Source: Rikenellaceae bacterium | Lineage (GTDB): Bacteria > Bacteroidota > Bacteroidia > Bacteroidales > Rikenellaceae | Reading direction: 5' to 3' | Assembly: GCA_017936385.1 (NCBI GenBank) | Contig: JAGBFQ010000008.1 | Span: 1-42,047, forward strand | DNA: 42,047 nucleotides | Shown here: piece by piece, positions 1 through 8,337 of the stretch | Position numbering within the stretch: the first letter of the stretch is position 1 | Layout of the letters: the number at the start of each line of letters is the position of its first letter | Position numbers and translations under genes: made by a program | The notes under the pieces: model-generated | The model's database searches: none | What the model was told of the DNA's origin: nothing | Seen by the model: only the letters and a program-made list of their open reading frames with translations

Positions 1-15
1 AGGGCATTTGAGGGG

Positions 16-525
16 GTATGTTCTTTTTGAGTCATCAAAAAGAACCAAAAAATGACCCGCAGACCGGGGGTTTAACTACTCTGCATATACCCACGCGGGG
101 TATATGCAGAGTAGTTATAAGAACCACGGCTGGGATTATTTTGATTCAGTTGAGGATTCAAAAGGAATAACTCCTTAAATTCTCTAACTTCCATACAATA
201 GGTATTTTAATGAAATATCTACCCGAAAAAACGCTTGTGTGGCAGATGTGAGCCACTGATGGTTCTTCGGAAAGTTTGGCGTGCGAGATATTTTGATGAT
301 GAGGTACTGCATCCCGCAGGGATGTATCGGATGTTTGTAGGTGTGACCTGCAAACTTGTTTGTGAGGTCACACCTACAAATATACGATAAAATGCCAACG
401 ATGGCATTGCCACATCAACAAAATCACACATACCACATAAAAATTTAGAGAAACGAAGTTTCTCATCCGCCGGTCTGCGGCTCATTTTTTTGGTTCTTTT
501 TTGATGACTCAAAAAAGAACATAAC
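16..525 (-). repeat. Dispersed structured repeat, copy R1 (inverted relative to the other copies)
   Basis: This is a full-length copy (about 510 bp) of a repeat seen five times in the window. It lies in the opposite orientation to the copies near 9.5, 31.6, 38.1 and 41.5 kb. Both ends carry the hairpin motif GTTCTTTTTG / CAAAAAGAAC followed by a CCGCAGACCGG block, so the ends form terminal inverted repeats. The variable hairpin lies at 74-116 (arms AACTACTCTGCATATACCC and its complement). The second hairpin lies at about 333-380, with arms containing GTAGGTGTGACCT. A TATATTTG box on the minus strand lies at 377-384. The element sits just downstream of tatD, which is on the minus strand. An apparent 107-residue reading frame crosses it, but I do not consider it a gene. 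No transposase is present. Confidence 0.85.
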
Positions 526-633
526 AAAAGTGGCACTGCCACCTTTTTGAACGTTCAAAAAGTACATAACCAAAGTGGCATTTTGATGACTCAAAAAAGA
601 ACATAACCAAAGTGGCACTGCCACCTTTTTGTC
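526..633. repeat. Tandem mini-hairpin modules beyond the R1 end
   Basis: After the left terminal hairpin of R1 come further short units of about 35-40 bp. Each combines a GTGGCACTGCCAC-type palindrome with a CTTTTTG-loop-CAAAAAG hairpin and ends in ACATAAC. At least two and a half units can be read before the tatD 3' end. Similar single units precede copies at 31.5 and 38.1 kb. They look like duplicated terminal segments of the same repeat. Confidence 0.7.
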
Positions 634-641
634 GAATCCTC

Positions 642-1421
642 TTAAATGCCGAATATGCGGGTGGTGTTTATGCGGGTTTGGGTGACGACGTGTGAGATGT
701 CTTTGCCGAGGATTTCGGCTATTCGGTGTGCTGTGTGGATTACGTAGGCGGGTTCATTTCGTCGGCCGCGGAAAGGTACGGGAGTGAGATACGGAGCGTC
801 CGTTTCGAGCACCAGGTCGCGCAAATCCATCTGCGCCACAACCTCGGCCACGCCACCTTTTTTGTAGGTTACCACGCCGCCTATTCCGAACACCCAATCG
901 CCCGTGCGACGGATTCTGTTGTAGTGTTCGATTGTACCGCAGAAGGCATGCATAACGCCCCGCAGTCCGCGTCCCGAGTACTCCTCCAAGAGGGCTGCCA
1001 TATCGTCCCACGCATCGCGCGTGTGGATAATCACGGGCAGGGCACGCTCCAACGACCACTCAAGTTGACACCTTAGGGCGCGATGTTGGGCTTCGACGTG
1101 CTCGCGGCTCCAATAGTAATCGAGTCCTATTTCGCCTATGGCAACCCACTCAACGCCGCAATCCAATAGACGTGCGACCTCGGCCAATTCGGCATCAATA
1201 TTCTCGGCGGTGAGGCTTGTGGGGTGAACGCCCATAGCTCCACGGCAGATATAGGGGTATTGCTCCAGCGTTTCGAGCAGTCGGGGGTGTGATTCGCTGT
1301 CTATTGCGGGCAGGATTATACGGTCGAGTCCTGTCTCGCGGGCACGGTCGACAACCTCGGCGCGGTCGGCATCGAAGGCTTCGTCGAAAATGTGACTATG
1401 AGTGTCGCAAAGTGGTGTCAT
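642..1421 (-). CDS. tatD: TatD family metal-dependent hydrolase (DNase)
   Basis: The product is a 259-residue TatD-family hydrolase, a TIM-barrel metalloenzyme that in characterised members acts as a 3'-5' DNA/RNA exonuclease or AP-type nuclease. Visible metal ligands are H8 and H10 (DTHSH), E97 (GEIGLDYY), H133 (IIHTRD), H158 (MHAF) and D208 (ETDAPY), in the usual order, and the length is normal. I chose the ATG at 1421 because it forms an ATGA overlap with the dprA stop and places DTHSH at the usual N-terminal position; an in-frame start 15 bp upstream would overlap dprA further. It is the last gene of a clcA-dprA-tatD operon. The family assignment is secure; the cellular substrate is not known from sequence. 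Confidence 0.93.
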   Translation of the reverse strand: MTPLCDTHSHIFDEAFDADRAEVVDRARETGLDRIILPAIDSESHPRLLETLEQYPYICRGAMGVHPTSLTAENIDAELAEVARLLDCGVEWVAIGEIGLDYYWSREHVEAQHRALRCQLEWSLERALPVIIHTRDAWDDMAALLEEYSGRGLRGVMHAFCGTIEHYNRIRRTGDWVFGIGGVVTYKKGGVAEVVAQMDLRDLVLETDAPYLTPVPFRGRRNEPAYVIHTAHRIAEILGKDISHVVTQTRINTTRIFGI

Positions 1422-2512
1422 AACTTGATGTAACAATCTCCGGGAAGACGACGCACAGCACCGTCCATCTCCAATTCAACCAACATAACGGCCAACTCGC
1501 CACGACTCACGCCACACTTCTCACACAGGGTGTCCATCGACACCGCTTCGCCTTCGGGCATGTGGCTGAGCAGTCCGCGTTCTTCGCGGTTAGGCTCGGG
1601 TTTCTCGAAGTTGAGCACGCCCACCTCGGTGTCGGCCACATCCCAATACATTTCGCGCACTATGTCCTCGCCCGAACATACGGCACTTGCCGTGCGGTTG
1701 ACAATCAGGCGGTTTGTTCCGGCACTTGTCGGGTCGGTGGCGCGGCCCATCAGCGCGAGCAGTGTGCGGTTGTAGCCCATGGCAAATTCTGCCGTGCTCA
1801 TCGAACCTCCCGTGGCTTTGGACTCCACCAGCAGAGTACCTTCGCTCACGGCGGCAATGATACGGTTGCGACTCACAAAACTATTGCGCGCAGTGCGGCA
1901 TCCCGAGTGGAACTCCGAGAGGATTACTCCGCCATGTTCCACAATATCTTTTGCCAGCGAGGTATGTTCCGAGGGTACGATGTCGGGAAGACTCGACGGA
2001 ATGACGGCCGCCGTGGGCAAACCATATCGCAATGCCGCACGATGGGCATTAGAGTCGGTACCGAAAGCCAAGCCACTGACAATGGTCAATCCGGGCACTC
2101 GTTCGGCCAGGCGTTCGACCATCTTGTCGGTCATAATCGAACCGTAGGATGTAGAGTTGCGCGTACCCACCATAGCTAAGGTGTGACCCTGAAGTGCCTC
2201 GATGCGTCCCATGTAGTAGAGCACGTGAGGGCGGTCGGCCACCTCGGCCAGCAAGCGCGGATAGAGTTCATCTCCCACTGCGACGGCTCCGAGGCCACGT
2301 TGATTGAGGTATAGGATTTCTGTCTCGGCGCGGGAGTGTGTTTCGCGCAGGGCTATGCTGTGGGCAATATTGCGTTTGAGTCCCGCCTCGACAAGTGTGT
2401 TTTCGCTGGCGGCATAGACCTCCGAGGCACTGCCGAAGTAGTTGATAAGGCGCGCCACAGAGATTGCTCCCAGACCCGAGTGGAGGGTTAATGCTATGTC
2501 GTCTATGGTCAT
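1418..2512 (-). CDS. dprA: DNA-processing protein DprA (Smf)
   Basis: This 364-residue protein matches DprA, which binds single-stranded DNA and loads RecA during natural transformation, and is also widespread in bacteria not known to be competent. Residues 1-70 resemble the N-terminal helical/HhH region. The Rossmann-like core shows MVGTRNS (114-120), SGLAFGTDSNAH (146-157), SEFHSG (199-204) and NRIIAAVSEGTLLVE (216-230). Residues about 295-364 look like the C-terminal winged helix. The start overlaps the clcA stop by one base (TAATG), and the stop overlaps the tatD start (ATGA), so the three genes are almost certainly co-transcribed. Length is typical for Bacteroidota DprA. Confidence 0.95.
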   Translation of the reverse strand: MTIDDIALTLHSGLGAISVARLINYFGSASEVYAASENTLVEAGLKRNIAHSIALRETHSRAETEILYLNQRGLGAVAVGDELYPRLLAEVADRPHVLYYMGRIEALQGHTLAMVGTRNSTSYGSIMTDKMVERLAERVPGLTIVSGLAFGTDSNAHRAALRYGLPTAAVIPSSLPDIVPSEHTSLAKDIVEHGGVILSEFHSGCRTARNSFVSRNRIIAAVSEGTLLVESKATGGSMSTAEFAMGYNRTLLALMGRATDPTSAGTNRLIVNRTASAVCSGEDIVREMYWDVADTEVGVLNFEKPEPNREERGLLSHMPEGEAVSMDTLCEKCGVSRGELAVMLVELEMDGAVRRLPGDCYIKL

Positions 2513-4302
2513 TATTGGGTAATATTAACGAGCTGTTCACGATAAGCCGCCAAGATGCGCGACTTCGAGATGAAACCCATGTAGCGTCCCGTCTTGTCAA
2601 TAATAGGCAACATCCAAGTGGAGTTCTCCTCGAAGCGTTTCATCACGCTGGCAATTTGCTCGTTAACCAAAATCTTGTCGGGCGGCTGAATCATATATTC
2701 CTTGATGTGCTTGTCGTACTTCGAGCTATCGAACATATCGTTACGTATGTCGTCCAGTTGCACCACGCCCAGCAGTTTGTCGGAGTCGTCCACCACGGGA
2801 AAGATGTTACGGCGGCCACCGCGCACAACTTTCACAATATCGCCAAGCGTATTCGACGGGGTAATCTTCATGAAGTCGGTTTCCATAAGCTCGTCGACGT
2901 GCAGGAACACCATAACCGACGAGTCCTTGTCGTGGGTGAGCAGCAGACCACGTTCGCGTAGCTGTTTGGTGTAAATCGAGTCGGGTTCCAAGTAGTAGTC
3001 AATCACGTACGACACCGCGGCCACAATCATCAGCGGGATAAAAAGACCATAACCGCCGCTCAACTCCACTATCAGGAACACACCCGTCAGCGGAGCTTTC
3101 ATCACACCCACCATAACGCCTGCCATACCCACCAGCGTGAACGACATAATGGGCAGGTCCATACCCAGAAAGTGGTTGCACGAGAAGGCTATCAGTGCAC
3201 CCAAATATGCGCCCACAAACAGACACGGTGCAAAAGTACCACCCACACCGCCAGCAGCCGTAGTGGTCATCGTAGCCACCACCTTGAACATCATCGTGGC
3301 CAGCAGCACCAGCGCAATCACCCAATCTTTATCCCTCCAACGGTAGAACAGCGAGGTGTCCAACAACGTGTCGGTATTTCCGTGCATCAGGCTGGTGAAC
3401 GATTCATAACCCTCGCCATACAACGTCGGGAAGATGAACACCAGCACACCGATAATCACACCACCGGCAATCCACTTTTTGTACTGTTTGTCGAAGCGTC
3501 CGAACAGCCGTCCGACCACATCCTTGACACTTGTAAAGTAGTAGGCCGCCAATCCGCACATAATACCCAGCACGATGTACATCGGGATGGTGCGCAACTC
3601 GAATGACTCTGTAAGGTTGACCGCCAACACCGTGTCGAACCCGCGAAGGAACAGCGACAGCGTGGTTGCCGACACCGTAGCCAACAGCAACGGGATAATG
3701 GTGTTACCCGTAAGCTCGAACATCAGAATCTCCAACACGAAGGCCAAACCCGCAATCGGTGCCTTGAAAATTGCCGCCACGGCAGCACCTGCGCCACAAC
3801 ACAACAGAAGCGTTGTCTGCTTGTAGTTGAGACGTGCAAACTGTCCCACATTGGAGCCTATGGCACCTCCCGTAAGCACAATCGGCGCCTCGGGTCCCAC
3901 CGAACCACCAAATCCGATGGTCACGGCACTACCAACAACCGAAGTCCACATATTGTGGCGTTTGAGTTTGGAGTTCTGGCTCGACATCGAGTAGAGCACC
4001 TTGGTCACTCCCTCCGAGATGTCGTCGCGCACGATGTAGCGCACAAACAAGCTCGCAATAATCACACCCATAATCGGGTAAAGCAGGTATAGGAAGCTCG
4101 CCTCGTCAACGGGGAACCAATTTACCAAGCCCGCCTTGAAGAAGTGCAGCAGCATCTCGAGCAGGTAAGCTCCCAATGCCGCACAGATTCCCACCACGCA
4201 AGCCATCACCATCATCAACTGATTGTCGTTCAAGCGTCGCGTGAGCGTAATAAATCGCGTGTATGTCTTGTCCCACAGCGTGGGCCCTTTCGGTGTTGCC
4301 AT
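2512..4302 (-). CDS. ClC-family chloride channel/transporter with two CBS domains
   Basis: This 596-residue inner-membrane protein has about ten hydrophobic segments in residues 30-455, followed by two CBS domains (about 470-590). Family motifs visible are SEGVT (96-100), FGGSVGPEAP with the expected gating glutamate at 138, and GGVGGTFAP further on. At the position equivalent to the proton-pathway glutamate E203 of E. coli ClC-ec1 I read isoleucine 192 (FVLEILMF), so coupled H+/Cl- exchange is doubtful by this alignment. The CBS pair probably binds adenine nucleotides and regulates gating, as in other ClC proteins. It is the first gene of the operon with dprA and tatD. Just upstream, TTCACA and TGTGAA form a small inverted repeat (about 4313-4336). 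The name clcA is avoided because transport mode is uncertain. Confidence 0.92.
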   Translation of the reverse strand: MATPKGPTLWDKTYTRFITLTRRLNDNQLMMVMACVVGICAALGAYLLEMLLHFFKAGLVNWFPVDEASFLYLLYPIMGVIIASLFVRYIVRDDISEGVTKVLYSMSSQNSKLKRHNMWTSVVGSAVTIGFGGSVGPEAPIVLTGGAIGSNVGQFARLNYKQTTLLLCCGAGAAVAAIFKAPIAGLAFVLEILMFELTGNTIIPLLLATVSATTLSLFLRGFDTVLAVNLTESFELRTIPMYIVLGIMCGLAAYYFTSVKDVVGRLFGRFDKQYKKWIAGGVIIGVLVFIFPTLYGEGYESFTSLMHGNTDTLLDTSLFYRWRDKDWVIALVLLATMMFKVVATMTTTAAGGVGGTFAPCLFVGAYLGALIAFSCNHFLGMDLPIMSFTLVGMAGVMVGVMKAPLTGVFLIVELSGGYGLFIPLMIVAAVSYVIDYYLEPDSIYTKQLRERGLLLTHDKDSSVMVFLHVDELMETDFMKITPSNTLGDIVKVVRGGRRNIFPVVDDSDKLLGVVQLDDIRNDMFDSSKYDKHIKEYMIQPPDKILVNEQIASVMKRFEENSTWMLPIIDKTGRYMGFISKSRILAAYREQLVNITQ

Positions 4303-4339
4303 AACTTTTTAAATTCACAATGCACAATTATGTGAATCT

Positions 4340-4535
4340 GCTATTGTAGATAGGTTAGGGAATTTATGGAGTTTAGGGAGTGTCTGTTTCTCTTTGAATT
4401 GTCAATGAACTGAAAAATAAGTCGCATCTGTCTATATAATTCCTACTAATGGCCCTCGTGGCTATTAGTAGGAATTAAACGGGCGGTCTGCGCCCCATTT
4501 TTTGGTTCTTTTTGATGGCTCAAAAAGAACATAAC
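4340..4535 (+). repeat. Truncated copy R2 of the structured repeat
   Basis: This 196-bp stretch between the clcA start and the trpS stop matches only the right part of the full repeat, with considerable divergence. It retains the lead-in GTCGCATC, the variable hairpin (4437-4477, arms TAATTCCTACTAATGGCC and near-complement), a GGTCTGCG block followed by a T-run, and the terminal hairpin ending in AGAACATAAC. The hairpin arms share little primary sequence with those of the other copies, yet remain paired. Confidence 0.75.
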
Positions 4536-4544
4536 ACAGCCCCT

Positions 4545-5534
4545 CTAAAACTTCTTAATACCCATAATCTCGCGTACGGCGCGGATGGTTTCGTCGGCGC
4601 TTGCGCGGGCACGCTCGGCACCTGCCATAACCACGTCGTGCAGGTATTTGTCGTTGCTCTTAATCTCCTCGATGCGCTCGCGGATGGGAGCCACGGTAGC
4701 GATAATATCCTCGGCCAACTGCTTTTTGAGGTCGCCGTAGCGAATCTCGCACGCGTTGTACTTGTCGGTGAAGTACTCCACGGTGTCGGGGCTCGACACA
4801 ACCTTCAACAGCGTAAATAGGTTGGCAATAGGCTCACTCATAGGTTGGTTGGGTTCGGTGGGGCCCGAGTCGCTTACTGCGCGCATAACCTTCTTGCGAA
4901 TCGAGGCATCGCTCTCCGACAGGAAGATTCCGTTGCCCTCGCTCTTGCCCATCTTGCCCGAGCCGTCGAGTCCGGGAATCTTCACAAGTTCTTGGCCAAA
5001 GTTGTAGGGTTGGCTCTCGGGGAAGAACTCAACGCCATAAATCGAGTTGAAACGGCGAGCAAACACGCGTGTCATCTCCAAGTGTTGCTCCTGGTCCTTA
5101 CCCACGGGCACCTTGTCGGCACGGTGCAACAGGATGTCGGCCGCCATCAATACGGGGTAGCACAGCAGACCCGCATTTACGTTTTGGGGTTGCTTGCGAA
5201 TCTTGTCTTTGAACGAGGTTGTGCGCTCCAACTCGCCCACATAGGCGTGCATACTCAGCAGCAGGCTCAACTCGGCAACCTGCGGCACGTCGCTTTGGAC
5301 ATAGATTGTTGCCGCCTCGGGGTCCAGACCCGCAGCCAGGTACTCCGACAGAATATTCTTCACGTTTCCGTGCAGAATGGTGGGGTCGGGGTGTGTGGTG
5401 AGCGAGTGGTAGTCGGCAATGAAGAAGAAGCACTTGGCGTCGTGCTGCATCTTGGTGAAATTACGAAGCGCTCCAAAGTAGTTTCCCAGGTGGAGCATAC
5501 CTGTCGAGCGTATTCCGCTAACAACTGTTTCCAT
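4545..5534 (-). CDS. trpS: Tryptophan--tRNA ligase
   Basis: This 329-residue class I aminoacyl-tRNA synthetase charges tRNA-Trp with tryptophan. It has the HIGH-type signature as STGMLHLGNYFGAL near residues 10-23 and a KMSKS-type loop as GSGKMGKSEGN near 190-200. Length fits bacterial TrpRS. The reading frame continues 24 codons upstream, but those codons lie inside the R3 repeat and encode unrelated residues. The ATG at 5534 begins METVVSGIRSTG, as expected for the family. The gene is flanked on both sides by members of the dispersed repeat family (R2 at its 3' end and R3 15-25 bp from its start), so its own promoter is not obvious. Confidence 0.96.
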   Translation of the reverse strand: METVVSGIRSTGMLHLGNYFGALRNFTKMQHDAKCFFFIADYHSLTTHPDPTILHGNVKNILSEYLAAGLDPEAATIYVQSDVPQVAELSLLLSMHAYVGELERTTSFKDKIRKQPQNVNAGLLCYPVLMAADILLHRADKVPVGKDQEQHLEMTRVFARRFNSIYGVEFFPESQPYNFGQELVKIPGLDGSGKMGKSEGNGIFLSESDASIRKKVMRAVSDSGPTEPNQPMSEPIANLFTLLKVVSSPDTVEYFTDKYNACEIRYGDLKKQLAEDIIATVAPIRERIEEIKSNDKYLHDVVMAGAERARASADETIRAVREIMGIKKF

Positions 5535-5558
5535 ATATTTTTTCTTTGTTATGTATTT

Positions 5559-5883
5559 GTTATGTACTTTTTGTATCGACAAAAAGTACCAAAAAACGAC
5601 CCGCAAACCGGGAGATGAGAAACTACGTTTCTCTTATATTGGGAGTGTCGATTGGTTTGTCCTTTTTGTGGTGTCAAATGAACTAAAATTAGTCGCATCC
5701 TTCTATCTTTAAATTTCGCTTATATCCCTCGCGGATATAAAGCGGAATTTAATTCCGCCGGTCTGCGGTGGCAAGGCCACTTTTATGACTGCCACTCTAC
5801 CCCCATAACTTTAGGGTCAAAGGCGGTAGCTAATTCCGGCAGTCTGTGCCTTTTTGGTTCTTTTTGATAGTTCAAAAAGAACA
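5559..5883 (+). repeat. Internally deleted copy R3 of the structured repeat
   Basis: This copy begins with GTTATGTACTTTTTG and the CGACCCGCAAACCGG block and keeps the small GAGAAAC/GTTTCTC hairpin. It lacks about 200 bp of the conserved middle and resumes near AGTCGCATCC. Its variable hairpin is at 5711-5750 (arms AAATTTCGCTTATATCC and a near-complement). It then has an extra segment with GGTGGCAAGGCCAC before the terminal TTCTTTTTGATAGTTCAAAAAGAAC-type hairpin. It occupies the whole 350-bp gap between ddl and trpS; I see no gene here. Confidence 0.75.
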
Positions 5884-5889
5884 ATCCCC

Positions 5890-7071
5890 TTATTTTTTCA
5901 CTCCGCCTTTGATGCCGCCACCGAGGTTGAAGATGTTTTGGTCGTAGCTGACGGTTTTAAGGCTTTGTTCGCGTTTGCGTCGCAGGGCTTGCTTGATGAG
6001 TCGGTCGGTAAGTTCGGCGAACGACACTCCCGAGGCCTCCCACAAGTAGAACGACAGCGAGCCGGGGATTTCGTTAATCTCGTTCACGTAGACTTTGCCC
6101 GTGGCACCGTCCACAATGAAGTCGATGCGGCTCACACCCTCGCACGACAGCACGCGGAAAGTTTCGCACGCCAAACGTTGAATCTCGGCAGTCATCTCCG
6201 AGGGCAGGTCGGCGGGAATTTGGCGACGTGTGCTCTGCATGCCTTTGGATGCGGTGCCCTTCGAGCCGCCCATATATTTGTCCTCATACGAGAGGATTTC
6301 ACCACTCTTGACTGGCTCCTCGCACACGCTGGCCGAGCAGTCGTCACTGCTACCCAGCACCGAGCAGTTGATTTCCTTGAGTTCGGTCACCATGTGCTCG
6401 ACAATGATGCGGGTGGTGTATTGTTTGGCCGTTTCGACCGCTTTAATCAGTGCGGCACGGTCGGCAGCGGGCGAGATTCCCACACTCGAACCGAGGTTTG
6501 CAGGTTTGACGATTGCGGGGTAGCCGATTTTCTCCTCAACGCGGGCAATCATTTCGTCGCGGCTGGCGGTCCACTGCTTGTCGGTGAACCACACGTAGTC
6601 GATGACGGGAATACCGCACTCGCGCAGAATCATCTTCATGGTGATTTTGTCCATACCGTTGGCGCTCGACAGCGTGTTACAACCAACATAGGGAAGTCCC
6701 GTCAGTTCGATGAGTCCCTGGAAGTTGCCGTCCTCGCCATTGGTGCCGTGCAGCACGGGGAACACCACATCCAGCTCTTCGACATACTTGCGACCCAATA
6801 CGGGAGCGTTGCTCTTGTAGAGTCGTCCGTTGCCCAGCTCAGGGCGCAGATATACCTCGGTTGTACGTCCGAGCAGGCCTGCTATATCCTTGTAGTTTTT
6901 GGGGTTCAGCAGTTCGCTTCCCGTATAGAAACGTCCCTGCTTGGATATGTAAACGGGGACTACGTCGTACTTTTCGGTCGGGATGGCATTGATTGCTTGC
7001 AATGCCGAGATGACCGAGATTTCGTGTTCGACGCTACGTCCTCCGAAGAATACTCCTACTTTAGTTTTCAT
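5890..7071 (-). CDS. ddl: D-alanine--D-alanine ligase
   Basis: This 393-residue ATP-grasp enzyme joins two D-alanines for peptidoglycan precursor synthesis in the cytoplasm. The N-terminus KVGVFFGGRSVEHEIS is the classical Ddl signature. The central domain has KPANLGSSVGIS, and the C-terminal catalytic loop includes ARIDF-type RIDFIVD and VNEINEIPGSLSFYLWEASG. It is slightly longer than the E. coli enzymes because of an extra C-terminal stretch. A Bacteroidota -7 box sits 26 bp upstream (7097-7104). The product dipeptide is the substrate of the MurF-like ligase at 10062-11612. Confidence 0.95.
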   Translation of the reverse strand: MKTKVGVFFGGRSVEHEISVISALQAINAIPTEKYDVVPVYISKQGRFYTGSELLNPKNYKDIAGLLGRTTEVYLRPELGNGRLYKSNAPVLGRKYVEELDVVFPVLHGTNGEDGNFQGLIELTGLPYVGCNTLSSANGMDKITMKMILRECGIPVIDYVWFTDKQWTASRDEMIARVEEKIGYPAIVKPANLGSSVGISPAADRAALIKAVETAKQYTTRIIVEHMVTELKEINCSVLGSSDDCSASVCEEPVKSGEILSYEDKYMGGSKGTASKGMQSTRRQIPADLPSEMTAEIQRLACETFRVLSCEGVSRIDFIVDGATGKVYVNEINEIPGSLSFYLWEASGVSFAELTDRLIKQALRRKREQSLKTVSYDQNIFNLGGGIKGGVKK

Positions 7072-7096
7072 CTCAATGGTTTTTGTATATTTTGTG

Positions 7097-7104
7097 CAAA
7101 GGTA
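7097..7104 (-). promoter_or_regulatory. Bacteroidota -7 promoter box for ddl
   Basis: On the minus strand this reads TACCTTTG, matching TAnnTTTG, 26 bp before the ddl ATG. I could not find a good TTTG -33 box at the usual spacing. Confidence 0.55.
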
Positions 7105-7142
7105 CTATTTTAAAACAAATAAACTTTGTTTACACCATTTTT

Positions 7143-7904
7143 TTACGCTCTGAAAATTCTCAGTTCCAACTCACCCGCCACGGCCATCTTGTCGGCTTTG
7201 ATGGCCAGCGCGCCCACGACACCCTCGACAGCCAGCGCACCATTCACCGCCTCGGCCACATCTTCGGGACTTTGAATGCGGTTGCAGAACGCCGTAGCCA
7301 ACGAATCGGCCACTGCCGTGTCGCTGTGAGCCACCACCATTGCATCGCCGCGCCCAAGACTCAGCGAAGGACCTACCGTACCCGACGAGGTACACACCCC
7401 GAGCGGTGTCATTGCAGCAGGGATGTGTAATCCCACACGCTCCGACAGGGGTGACGCTCCCGCAAAAATCGAAATATCACAATCGCTCTCGACCCGAACA
7501 TATATATCACCGCCATTTTCGACAATCACCTCGCGGCAGCCCCATCTCTCGGTCAACGCCTCGCCCACCCTCTGGGCAAAGGCTCCAGCCACGGCACTCA
7601 TAGGGCCAATTCCTGCTACCTCGCCGGCCCGACACATCCACTCGGCCATCTTCGAGCCACCGCCCCACGGCACGGGAACAAGCGCTCCCGCAAACTCCCT
7701 ATTGACAGCCATATACTCCTCCAAATCCACCCACATACGGCTCAGCAACTCCACCGTCCAGCGGCTCATTGCGGGGTCGTAACTCTCGGAGTCGACGGCA
7801 ATCCACAGGTCGCTCTTGCGGAACTTGGCACAAAACGAACGTCGGCTCCGACCACCCGAGTGGCAGAGCCGATAAGTTCTATTGTTATATTGCTTGTTCT
7901 CCAT
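7143..7904 (-). CDS. UPF0280 family protein (COG2122, ApbE-related)
   Basis: This protein of about 253 residues belongs to UPF0280, a family distantly related to the FAD transferase ApbE. Seen motifs are AGIGPMSAVAGAF, VIVENGGDIYVR, TSSGTVGPSLSLGRGDA and VAHSDTAVADSLATAF. Its function is not fully defined. In methanogens and anaerobes its gene travels with COG1900 and NIL-ferredoxin genes involved in sulfide assimilation into homocysteine, exactly the neighbours here. I place the start at the ATG 7904; a GTG at 7910 overlapping the upstream stop is possible. It is the third gene of the COG1900-NIL/Fd-UPF0280 operon. Confidence 0.88.
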   Translation of the reverse strand: MENKQYNNRTYRLCHSGGRSRRSFCAKFRKSDLWIAVDSESYDPAMSRWTVELLSRMWVDLEEYMAVNREFAGALVPVPWGGGSKMAEWMCRAGEVAGIGPMSAVAGAFAQRVGEALTERWGCREVIVENGGDIYVRVESDCDISIFAGASPLSERVGLHIPAAMTPLGVCTSSGTVGPSLSLGRGDAMVVAHSDTAVADSLATAFCNRIQSPEDVAEAVNGALAVEGVVGALAIKADKMAVAGELELRIFRA

Positions 7905-7909
7905 TCGCA

Positions 7910-8320
7910 CTATTCGGCAAACTCAACAGAGAACAACTTCATCGGGCAGGACTTAACGCACAACTTACAGATGATGCACTTATCGGGATTGAAGTTAAGC
8001 GTCCAATCCGGTGCACCTATGGTAAGTGCTCCCGAGGGGCAGGCACTTGTACAGGCTCCGCAGGCGATGCAACGCTCCTTATTCAACTTGATGGTACTAC
8101 CCATGGGGTTGATAACCACACCGTTGTCGGTCAGGAACTTCTCGGCTGCGGCAATCTCCTCCTCTTCACCTCCGAGTGTAACCAGAAGTTTACCGCCTTT
8201 GGCTATCTCGATGTCGGCCTTGATGATATTGATGTTGATGTTATAATCTCTGATTATGTCGTTCATAAACGAGCGGAAGGTGAGCTCCGGCGCAAACGAC
8301 AGCACTACTTTCTTCTCCAT
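7910..8320 (-). CDS. NIL domain / 2[4Fe-4S] ferredoxin protein
   Basis: This 136-residue protein joins an N-terminal NIL-type alpha/beta domain (about 1-75) to a ferredoxin module with two CxxCxxCxxxCP clusters (C84, C87, C90, C94 and C115, C118, C121, C125). It should carry two [4Fe-4S] clusters. Characterised relatives partner COG1900 in anaerobic homocysteine formation from aspartate semialdehyde and a sulfide source, presumably supplying electrons. The ATG at 8320 has a GGAGGG sequence 8-9 bases upstream; another ATG at 8335 lies two bases after the preceding stop, but is itself part of that ribosome site. It is the middle gene of the three-gene operon. Confidence 0.9.
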   Translation of the reverse strand: MEKKVVLSFAPELTFRSFMNDIIRDYNININIIKADIEIAKGGKLLVTLGGEEEEIAAAEKFLTDNGVVINPMGSTIKLNKERCIACGACTSACPSGALTIGAPDWTLNFNPDKCIICKLCVKSCPMKLFSVEFAE

Positions 8321-8337
8321 AGTTTCTCCCTCCATTT

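Noticed and set aside
754-1059. Antisense and alternative-frame open reading frames across tatD
   Set aside because: They overlap a well-supported gene on the same or opposite strand and have Arg/Cys-rich compositions typical of shadow frames of GC-rich genes.
5535-5606. N-terminal extension of trpS
   Set aside because: The extra codons fall inside repeat R3 and do not match TrpRS; METVVSGIRSTG is the expected start.
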